Source: Pseudomonadota bacterium (GTDB lineage Bacteria > Pseudomonadota > Gammaproteobacteria > UBA9339). Taken from it: a DNA stretch of 64,000 nucleotides. The stretch covers positions 1 to 64,000 of the forward strand of contig JAJXWM010000002.1 in assembly GCA_021781615.1 (NCBI GenBank). The letters are read 5' to 3'. Shown piece by piece: positions 30,936-37,825 of the stretch (positions are counted from its first letter, which is position 1; every line of letters begins with the position of its first letter). A program made the translations under genes and the position numbers. The notes under the pieces are model-generated. The model was not told where the DNA came from. It searched no databases and worked only from the letters and a program-made list of their open reading frames with translations.

Positions 30936-31145
30936 ATGAATAAAGTAATCATTGAATTGACTCAAAGAGAACTCGCGAGTGTTTCTGGGGATGATCGGCT
31001 TCGGACTGCCACCCAATTTGGGAGCTTCAGCTATAGACCTGAGCGTACTTCAATAGAATACCTCGCCATGATGTCGCCAATTATTATAGCCGGAGCTGCA
31101 ATTGCTTGGAATTACTTAGACGCACTACCAATCATCGTACTATAA
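30936..31145 (+). CDS. Small peptide with bacteriocin-type leader
   Basis: This 69-residue peptide starts at ATG 30936 after AGGTAA. Residues 1-20 (MNKVIIELTQRELASVSGDD) match the ELTxxELxxVSGG pattern of double-glycine-type leaders of bacteriocins and related exported peptides, but the second glycine is aspartate. The remainder is a basic-aromatic stretch followed by one hydrophobic segment (YLAMMSPIIIAGAAIAW). No peptidase-containing (C39) exporter or immunity gene is recognised in the window. It could be a microcin-like precursor or a small membrane protein. Confidence 0.55.
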   Translation: MNKVIIELTQRELASVSGDDRLRTATQFGSFSYRPERTSIEYLAMMSPIIIAGAAIAWNYLDALPIIVL

Positions 31146-31190
31146 ATTATGGTATGATGATCGATTTACGTGATAATTAAATGGACAAAA

Positions 31191-31661
31191 TTAACCAGTC
31201 AATTTTTTTCCAAATTCCGCTAACGCTGTTTTGAACTCCCCATTTTTTACTTTACCATCTATAAATGAGATCGCTGCTGCTGGGATTAAACCAGATAGTT
31301 TTTCCATGTGGGAAAAAGCACGCTTGTCACCGCTATTACCCATGGTGGCGAAAAAGGCTACCTTTTTTAAGTTCGGTTTGTTTTTTTCGAGAAAGGCTCT
31401 TATTGGATTTGCCATGGTCCATGCCCAAATCGGTGTGCCAATTACTACCAAGTCGTAGTCAGCAACATTATGTTTTAAGTCGTTGATCGGGGTGCTATTT
31501 TGCAAGGCCGCATCTTTGCCAGCAATAATCATTCCGACGATGCCTTCTTTAGGTTTTGTTTCTATCACTTCTTCAATTTCAGCGCTCATTGTTTGTGCTA
31601 GCTCTTTGGCGACAGTGCCAGTGTTGCCGGTTTTTGAATAATAAACTACTAAAGTTTTCAT
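31191..31661 (-). CDS. Flavodoxin-family protein
   Basis: The 156-residue protein opens MKTLVVYYSKTGNTGTVAKEL, the FMN-phosphate loop of flavodoxins (SKTGNT). It has the FMN-binding loops VIGTPIWAWTMANPIRAF and FFATMGNSGDKRAF. The length and the PIWAWTMANP wording suit a short flavodoxin or flavodoxin-like quinone reductase. The electron partner is unknown. The AGGAGG-type site (complement of CCTCCTTTTCC at 31666-31676) precedes the start. Confidence 0.88.
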   Translation of the reverse strand: MKTLVVYYSKTGNTGTVAKELAQTMSAEIEEVIETKPKEGIVGMIIAGKDAALQNSTPINDLKHNVADYDLVVIGTPIWAWTMANPIRAFLEKNKPNLKKVAFFATMGNSGDKRAFSHMEKLSGLIPAAAISFIDGKVKNGEFKTALAEFGKKLTG

Positions 31662-31865
31662 GTGTCCTCCTTTTCCTAATAAATAGATTGATATTTATGA
31701 TGCGGAGCATATTATAACACAATATTAATTATATAAAAAAGCTATCAATCGTTATTTAAATGTATTTTTTATATAGGAAATAGTTAAGCTAGTCTTAATT
31801 GTAGTATTTTGGTGTTTATGATATAAAAAAGCATAACGATACAGCTTATTTTACGAGGAAGCAGC

Positions 31866-32753
31866 ATGAAAAATAAAATCAATAAGGCGGTTTTTCCGGT
31901 GGCGGGTTTGGGAACTAGGTTTTTACCAGTGACCAAAGCTAATCCTAAGGAGATGTTACCTATTGTTGATAAACCATTAATTCAGTATGCGGTGGAAGAG
32001 GCGGTTAATGCTGGTATTACCCAGTTAATTTTTGTTACTAGTTCTAGTAAACATGCGATAGAGAACCACTTTGATTCCAATTTTGAGTTAGAAGCAAAGC
32101 TTGCTGAGGCAGGGAAAAATGAGTGGCTTGAGATAGTACGCAATGTTTTACCAGCTGGGGTTACCTGTGTGTATGTTAGGCAGCCCAACCCTTTGGGTTT
32201 AGGGCATGCGGTTTTGTGTGCAAAAGATATCGTTGGTGATGAACCTTTTGCTATATTATTGGCGGATGATCTGATTGACGGTGGTAATGAGAGTTGTTTA
32301 CGACAAATGGTTGATGTTTATTCTGAGGTAGAGAGTAATGTTATAGCCGTGCAACCTGTGGCTTTGTCGGAAACGGAAAAGTACGGTATTGTTGGGATCG
32401 ATAATCTTGATTTAGAATTAGGAAGATATGCAAAAACTAATGCCATTATTGAGAAGCCTAAATCTAAGAATGCGCCATCAAATTTCGCGGTGATTGGACG
32501 TTATATTTTAACTCCACATATTTTCCGTCTTCTTGAAAATACGAATAAAGGCGCAATTGGGGAAATTCAATTAACTGATGGTATAGATAAGCTTTTGTCA
32601 GAGCAGGATGTGTATAGTTACCGATTTCGTGGTAAACGCTATGATTGTGGCAGTAAGCTCGGTTATTTAGAAGCGACTGTAGAATATGGAGTACGACACC
32701 CCGATGTTGGTAAAAATTTCATGAAGTACTTACAAGGGTTGGATTTGAGATAA
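31866..32753 (+). CDS. galU: UTP-glucose-1-phosphate uridylyltransferase
   Basis: The 295-residue protein has the nucleotidyltransferase start VAGLGTRFLPVTKANPKEML, LADDLIDG for metal and nucleotide binding and FRGKRYDCGSKLGYLEA near the end. GalU makes UDP-glucose for surface polysaccharide and glycolipid synthesis. A GAGGAAG ribosome-binding site precedes ATG 31866. A strong terminator follows directly, so it is probably a single-gene transcript. Confidence 0.95.
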   Translation: MKNKINKAVFPVAGLGTRFLPVTKANPKEMLPIVDKPLIQYAVEEAVNAGITQLIFVTSSSKHAIENHFDSNFELEAKLAEAGKNEWLEIVRNVLPAGVTCVYVRQPNPLGLGHAVLCAKDIVGDEPFAILLADDLIDGGNESCLRQMVDVYSEVESNVIAVQPVALSETEKYGIVGIDNLDLELGRYAKTNAIIEKPKSKNAPSNFAVIGRYILTPHIFRLLENTNKGAIGEIQLTDGIDKLLSEQDVYSYRFRGKRYDCGSKLGYLEATVEYGVRHPDVGKNFMKYLQGLDLR

Positions 32754-32783
32754 GTTAATCTCAAAAATTTATTTTTGATCAAC

Positions 32784-32820
32784 AAAAAGGGCGCTAATTA
32801 AAGCGCCCTTTTTGTTTTAA
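32784..32820 (+). terminator. Rho-independent terminator after galU
   Basis: The stem AAAAAGGGCGCT / AGCGCCCTTTTT is perfect over 12 bp with a 6-base loop and runs into TTTTTGTTTT. It is symmetric in A and T and may work in both directions. Confidence 0.92.
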
Positions 32821-32837
32821 CCTAAAAACGAAATTTA

Positions 32838-33032
32838 ATGCAAAGGTATATATTTGTGAGATTTATGAATGGCTTTAGTTTGCTCGAGGTGCTAATCGCT
32901 GTTTTTATTTTAACTTTTAGTTTATTCGGAATGCTGGGGGTCTATATTCAATCTTTTAAAAATATAGAGAGCTCTTATCAGCGTACTTTAGATATTTCAA
33001 GAAAGATAATTGAGCCACATGAAAAAGGGTGA
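32838..33032 (+). CDS. PilV-like minor pilin, very short
   Basis: The 64-residue product has a type IV prepilin leader ending in glycine (MQRYIFVRFMNG, then FSLLEVLIAVFILTFSLFGM). Phe+1 and Glu+5 are those needed by the prepilin peptidase. ATG 32838 was chosen because the later ATG would leave a leader without positive charge. PilV is normally 130-190 residues; here the globular domain is missing. The stop overlaps the pilW start by 14 bases and all downstream frames are intact, so it may be a truncated but translated helix or a decayed gene. Confidence 0.65.
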   Translation: MQRYIFVRFMNGFSLLEVLIAVFILTFSLFGMLGVYIQSFKNIESSYQRTLDISRKIIEPHEKG

Positions 33033-33915
33033 AAAAATCAGGGGCTTTTCGTTATTTGAGTTGTTGATGGCTTCTATTTTGAGTTCTTTGCTGATGGGGA
33101 TATTGTTACAAGGTTATTTAACCACTAAGAAATTTTATAAGACCCAGACTAAGCTGGTTGATTTGAATGAGAATCTGCGATTTGCTGATTTTATTTTTTG
33201 GCAAACTATTATGCAGGCTGGTTTTGCTGGTTGTAGAAAAGCTTGCGACCTTGATTTGAAAAACCATCTTGAAAATTACGCTGCATATCGGGATTTACGA
33301 TTTGGTATTCGTGGTTACCATAGCGATCATCCACCGCCGCGTTTATTAAAGAATAAAAACCACCTTGTTTCAGGTGCCGACATTATTGTGGTTGGTAAAG
33401 CTAGTTCGGAGGCAACTGCTCTTTTAAGTAGTGCAGCGGTAGGTACACGCGCAATTCGGGTAGAAGCCAATCCTATTACTGAAGGCAAGCATATTGTGTT
33501 AATTGCCGACTGTAAAAATGCAGATTTAATCTATTCTAAAAGCGAAGGGGCAGAAATTATTAGTTTTGAAACAAAGTTGGCCCATGAATATGCTGAGCGC
33601 AATACGGAGGTGAGAATTTTTGAGGAGGCGATTTTTTTTGTTAGAGAGCATCCGGGTGAGAAAAGGTTGCCGAGTTTATACTTTTGTACTAATTCTGATG
33701 ATGGTCGTATCGATGAATTAATTCCTAATGTTAGTGATATGAAGGTTTCTTATGGTGTTGATATTCAGGGTAGGCACGTATATCGAAGCGCTAAAGAGAT
33801 TGTCGATGTAAAAGTTTGGGACACCGTTTCGGAAGTAATAATAGACTTAAAGATGCATGGTAGGTCTTCGCCAATTCAAAAAAGTATTTATGTGAGGTTA
33901 CGTAATGGACATTAA
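33019..33915 (+). CDS. pilW: PilW-like minor pilin
   Basis: Starting at ATG 33019 the protein has about 298 residues and a prepilin leader MKKGEKIRG followed by FSLFELLMASILSSLLMGIL (Glu+5 present). The body contains FWQTIMQAGFAGCRKACDL, typical of PilW. Minor pilins prime assembly of type IV pili. The gene overlaps pilV upstream and pilX downstream (11 bases), so pilV-pilW-pilX are translated as a coupled set. pilY1 and pilE are not in the window. Confidence 0.82.
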   Translation: MKKGEKIRGFSLFELLMASILSSLLMGILLQGYLTTKKFYKTQTKLVDLNENLRFADFIFWQTIMQAGFAGCRKACDLDLKNHLENYAAYRDLRFGIRGYHSDHPPPRLLKNKNHLVSGADIIVVGKASSEATALLSSAAVGTRAIRVEANPITEGKHIVLIADCKNADLIYSKSEGAEIISFETKLAHEYAERNTEVRIFEEAIFFVREHPGEKRLPSLYFCTNSDDGRIDELIPNVSDMKVSYGVDIQGRHVYRSAKEIVDVKVWDTVSEVIIDLKMHGRSSPIQKSIYVRLRNGH

Positions 33916-34327
33916 GATATCTTTTAATGCCAGGGGTGAAGGCGGTTTTATCTTGGTGATGGTGATGTTATTTTTGTCAATATTTAGTTTGTTTGCTTTT
34001 AGCATTTTGGAAATTGGTTTATTAGAAAATAAGATGAGTATTGCTTGGCAGGATAAAGTTAAGGCATTTTATCTAGCAGAAAAATATTTATCAGCAGCAG
34101 AGAAGCAGATTAGTGAGGGCGGGCTTCCAATAAATGCTGAAGAGATTAACTCTGGTATATTTGGCAAATCATGTGGCATAAAATTTTATCGGCTGATAGC
34201 TCGTGCAGATGTTCGTGGAGCTGAAAGTGTGTTGCAGAGTGTTTTTGCTACTAAAGGGGATGTTGATGAATGCGTCCCTAAGCCGAATATCACTGCCGGT
34301 AGGCAATCATTTTGTATATTGAGCTAA
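33905..34327 (+). CDS. PilX-like minor pilin
   Basis: The 140-residue protein carries a pilin-type hydrophobic helix after glycine (GEGGFILVMVMLFLSIFSLF), with LLENKMSIAWQDKVKAFYLAEKYL after it, as in PilX. Glu+5 is replaced by Val/Met in this stretch, as in some PilX proteins. It overlaps pilW by 11 bases. It should join the minor-pilin priming complex. Confidence 0.75.
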   Translation: MDIKISFNARGEGGFILVMVMLFLSIFSLFAFSILEIGLLENKMSIAWQDKVKAFYLAEKYLSAAEKQISEGGLPINAEEINSGIFGKSCGIKFYRLIARADVRGAESVLQSVFATKGDVDECVPKPNITAGRQSFCILS

Positions 34328-34389
34328 AATGCCGATACCTTAATTTATATATGTTGTCAATAGTTTCTCTTGATAAATTTAGGCAAAAT

Positions 34390-34447
34390 TTACTACATAT
34401 AGTGTTTTTTTGTATTTTTTTGTTGTCAAAACCACACAATGTAGTAT
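34390..34447 (+). promoter_or_regulatory. Candidate tandem NrdR boxes upstream of nrdD
   Basis: TTACTACATATAGTGT (34390-34405) matches the NrdR consensus ACACTATATATAGTGT at about 13 of 16 bases. A weaker relative, CCACACAATGTAGTAT (34432-34447), begins 42 bases later, four helical turns, which is how NrdR boxes are paired. NrdR represses ribonucleotide reductase genes. Position upstream of nrdDG fits; the second box is weak. Confidence 0.55.
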
Positions 34448-34508
34448 TATGCCTCTATATGTCTATTGATTTATATTAACTATGTAACCAAAACAAAAGG
34501 GGGAGCAA

Positions 34509-36518
34509 ATGTTTACTGTTATTCAAAAGCGTGACGGAAGAGAGGCCCTGTTTAATGCAGGCAAAATTACTGAGGCTATCTTAAAGGCCGCAAAAACGGT
34601 TGGTGGTTCGGATCAAGCTACAGCCGTAGAGCTGACCGGTAAAGTGCTAAAATATTTACAACAAAAATACCAAGATCAAATATTTAATGTTGAAAATGTT
34701 CAGGATGCTGTAGAAAAGATTTTGATTGAAGATGGGCATGCTAAAACTGCTAAGGCCTATATTTTATATCGCGCTGAACGAAATCGTATTCGTGATGGTA
34801 AAACTAAGTTGATGGATATGGTTGCTGATATTTTAGTTGAAACCAACCGGGAGAACGCTAATATTTCTAATTCTCCCTCAGCTAAAATGCTTCAAATTGC
34901 TAGTGCTGCTTCGCGCACCTACTATTTGCACCGTTTAATTCCCGAACATCTGTCTTTGGCGCACCAGAAGGGAGACTATCATATTCACGATTTAGATTTT
35001 TATGGTAAAACCTTAACCTGTGTCCAAATACCTCTTGGTAAGCTATTGCGCAATGGGTTCAATAATGGTCATGGATTTATCCGTCCACCAAGGCGAGCCG
35101 GTTCTGCTACCGCATTAGCCGCTATTATTTTACAAAGTTCACAAAATGACATGCATGGTGGACAAAGTTTTGCTTTTTTTGATCGGGATGTGGCTCCATT
35201 TGTTGAAGATGCTGATGATGGTGAGACTTATCAAGCTATGGAAGCGTTAATTTACAATTTAAATAGTATGCATAGTCGTGCCGGAGCTCAGGTGCCATTT
35301 TCCAGTCTTAATATTGGAACTGAAACTAGTGAAGCGGGAAGAAGAGTAACTCGCAACTTGCTGTTAGCTTACCAAAAAGGTTTGGGTCATGGTGAAACAC
35401 CAATTTTTCCTAATATTATTTTCCGGGTAAAAGAAGGGGTAAATTATAATCCTACCGATCCCAATTATGACTTATTTCAGCTTGCTATTTCAGTAGCAGC
35501 AGAACGCCTTAACCCTACTTTTAGTTTTATGGATTCCTCTTTCAATAAAGAGTTTGGGGATCAGGTTAGTTATATGGGATGTCGTACCCGGGTTATCGCT
35601 AATAAATGTGGTGCAGCAGTAACCGATGGGCGTGGTAATTTAAGTTTTACCACGTTAAATTTGCCACGGATAGCAATTAAAGCCGGGAGTGATTTAAATA
35701 AGTTTTATCAAGATCTTGATGCTATGCTTGATTTAGCTGCCGACCAGTTGAATCACCGATTTTCTGTACAATCAAAGTTAAGAGTGCGCGATATGCCATT
35801 TTTGATGGGGCAGGGACTATATTTAGATTCAGAAAAATTGCAGTCTGAGGATTTTATCGCCGATGTCATTAAGCATGGTACCCTTTCTATCGGTTTTATT
35901 GGTTTAGCAGAGGCACTTACAGCTTTGATTGGTGAACATCATGGTATGAGCCAAAAAGCCCAAGCTTTAGGTGAAGAAATAGTAAAATTTATGCGCAGTA
36001 AAGTTGATGCTCTTGCTGAACGTTACAATCTAAACTATACGCTTCTTGCAACTCCCGCTGAAGGTTTAGCTGGGCGTTTTGTAAACATAGATCGTGACGA
36101 GTATGGTGTAATTCCAGGGGTTACCGATAAAGAATATTATACCAACTCTTTTCATGTTCCAGTTAGTTATCCAATTAGTGTTTATGACAAGATTAATAAA
36201 GAAGGTGTTTACCATAAATATGCGAATGCTGGGCATATTAGCTATATTGAGTTTAGTGCTCCGCCAAAGCATAATAACGAAGCGATTGAAAAAATTTTGC
36301 GCTCTATGAAAGAAGCTGATATGGGATATGTTGGTATAAACTTTCCGATTGATTTTTGTAACGAGTGTGGGCACGCAGGAATAATTGATGGTGCTTGTCC
36401 GATTTGTGATTCATCATCTATTAGGAGGGTGCGTCGTATTACTGGTTATTTAAGTACTATTGACCGTTTCAATGATGCCAAAGTAAGTGAATTAAAGGAG
36501 CGATTTGCGCATTTATGA
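34509..36518 (+). CDS. nrdD: Anaerobic ribonucleoside-triphosphate reductase
   Basis: This 669-residue class III reductase has an N-terminal ATP-cone (VIQKRDGREALFNAGKITEA), the catalytic core (DMHGGQSFAFFDRDVAPFV) and a C-terminal zinc site (CNECGHAGIIDGACPIC). RRITGYLSTIDRFNDAK near the end carries the glycyl radical glycine. It makes dNTPs without oxygen. A GGGGGAG ribosome-binding site precedes ATG 34509. The stop overlaps the nrdG start (TTATGA). Its presence indicates growth under low oxygen. Confidence 0.96.
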   Translation: MFTVIQKRDGREALFNAGKITEAILKAAKTVGGSDQATAVELTGKVLKYLQQKYQDQIFNVENVQDAVEKILIEDGHAKTAKAYILYRAERNRIRDGKTKLMDMVADILVETNRENANISNSPSAKMLQIASAASRTYYLHRLIPEHLSLAHQKGDYHIHDLDFYGKTLTCVQIPLGKLLRNGFNNGHGFIRPPRRAGSATALAAIILQSSQNDMHGGQSFAFFDRDVAPFVEDADDGETYQAMEALIYNLNSMHSRAGAQVPFSSLNIGTETSEAGRRVTRNLLLAYQKGLGHGETPIFPNIIFRVKEGVNYNPTDPNYDLFQLAISVAAERLNPTFSFMDSSFNKEFGDQVSYMGCRTRVIANKCGAAVTDGRGNLSFTTLNLPRIAIKAGSDLNKFYQDLDAMLDLAADQLNHRFSVQSKLRVRDMPFLMGQGLYLDSEKLQSEDFIADVIKHGTLSIGFIGLAEALTALIGEHHGMSQKAQALGEEIVKFMRSKVDALAERYNLNYTLLATPAEGLAGRFVNIDRDEYGVIPGVTDKEYYTNSFHVPVSYPISVYDKINKEGVYHKYANAGHISYIEFSAPPKHNNEAIEKILRSMKEADMGYVGINFPIDFCNECGHAGIIDGACPICDSSSIRRVRRITGYLSTIDRFNDAKVSELKERFAHL

Positions 36519-36997
36519 ACAAGTTACGAATAGCAGGAGTAGTTAAAGAAAGTGTGGTTGATGGTCCTGGATTACGTTATGTAATCTTTACTCAAGGATG
36601 TTATAAACGTTGTGCTGGATGTCATAATCCGCGTACGCAGGACCTTGCTGGTGGTTATGAAGCATCAATCACCGAACTTTTGACGCCTATTTTTGACGCC
36701 AAGCTGATTAGTGGAGTAACTTTCTCTGGTGGTGAACCGTTTGTTCAAGCAGCAGCCTGTGCTGAACTAGCTAGATTAATTAAGCAACATCGAAAAGATC
36801 TTAATGTCGTGGCATATAGTGGTTACTATTATGCTGATTTACTGACGATGGCAGAAAAGCAACAAGCAGTTCACGATTTTTTGCAGCAAATAGATATTCT
36901 AATTGATGGGCCATATGATAATGCGCAAAAAGATTATAATTTGCCTTTTCGCGGCTCTAAAAACCAAAGTATTATAAACTTGGTAGAGAAGAAGTGA
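36515..36997 (+). CDS. nrdG: NrdD-activating radical-SAM enzyme
   Basis: The 160-residue protein has the radical SAM cluster motif in CYKRCAGCHNPRTQDL (CxxxCxxC) and the SAM-binding GGEPF (VTFSGGEPFVQ). It generates the glycyl radical on NrdD. The start codon overlaps the nrdD stop by four bases, so the two are translationally coupled. Confidence 0.95.
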   Translation: MNKLRIAGVVKESVVDGPGLRYVIFTQGCYKRCAGCHNPRTQDLAGGYEASITELLTPIFDAKLISGVTFSGGEPFVQAAACAELARLIKQHRKDLNVVAYSGYYYADLLTMAEKQQAVHDFLQQIDILIDGPYDNAQKDYNLPFRGSKNQSIINLVEKK

Positions 36998-37078
36998 GTA
37001 GGTAAGAATAAGCGGCAGGGTTTGTATCGAGCAGAGAGTGTTCATCTAACCATACGCGTCAAGTTAAGCATTGTTTAT

Positions 37079-37126
37079 TAGGGCCTGTTGACATTTTATA
37101 TTAATTTAAAATGTCAACAGGCCCTA
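37079..37126. mobile_element. Palindromic MITE-like element
   Basis: Twenty-base arms (TAGGGCCTGTTGACATTTTA and its exact complement) are separated by 8 bases. The TA at each end could be a target duplication. The GGGCCTGTTGA terminus recurs, with one change, at both ends of the 110-bp element at 49612-49721. It abuts the broken end of the IS4-type fragment. Confidence 0.75.
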
Positions 37127-37425
37127 GATAAAACTTGTTTAGCAGTAATTTTATCCTGCGTAATATTGGTCATAAATATTGCTCAATCTAAAAGTTTTTG
37201 ATTTTTTTGTGAAGACTTATAATCACGTGATTTAGCTAATTTATGAGCTTTTCTACGTCTAAATGCCGCTTCGTCCGGAGAGAGCTTTTTGCAAATGATT
37301 CTTAATTTTATTTTCGTTTCTTTCCCTAATAGTATTTCTTTTTCTAAAAAATTTCTCGATCCCAATAGTTCTAATAAATCGATTTTTCCATTACTATCTA
37401 TAATCGTAGATATTGGTATCAGCTT
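37127..37425 (-). pseudogene. IS4-family transposase fragment
   Basis: The frame reads LLELLGSRNFLEKEILLGKE and KLSPDEAAFRRRKAHKLAKS, then QKLLD, TGA (37183-37185), AIFMTNITQDKITAKQVL. This resembles the C-terminal half of IS4-type transposases, where RRRKAxKxAK is followed by LLDWxIFxTN. The TGA replaces the tryptophan. Both ends are missing: the frame closes upstream at 37426 and is cut by the palindromic MITE at 37126. Confidence 0.65.
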
Positions 37426-37825
37426 TTAAGTTAAAAAAATTACTAATGTTTTCTGCTACACCGGCTATAAGGTGCATATATAAATTCTCCTTTTTATTTA
37501 ACAAGTTAGGAGAATTTATAACTTAAATATTTATTTTATTTCACCTGTTTGCTGTTTTTAACTTAACGCGTATGATCACGAAATTCACGATAGTCCAAAG
37601 TTCCATAAACGTTAGGAAGTTCTGGACTTAGCTCTGGTTGGAATGATATTTCATTCGTAGCGTATTATCCTGTTTTCGTGGTGGAAAATTAGATTATAAT
37701 ACGCTTTTTTCGGGGGGAAGTGTAAAATTTGCACTTCTTCCTGGATTATTTTTTAAAAAAACATCTATTTTTATAGGTTATTTTTATTTGGGACTGGCTC
37801 TATTGTAACAAGAGGTGCTCTTAGC
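37426..37825. other. Intergenic region with three hairpins
   Basis: A 13-bp inverted repeat (TATAAATTCTCCT / AGGAGAATTTATA) lies at 37479-37520. AGCGTATTAT (37659) pairs with ATAATACGCT (37696) before a T6 run, terminator-like on the plus strand. GAAGTG/CACTTC at about 37718-37735 is a third stem. No gene is seen. The LRR gene promoter should lie downstream of the last hairpin. Confidence 0.5.
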
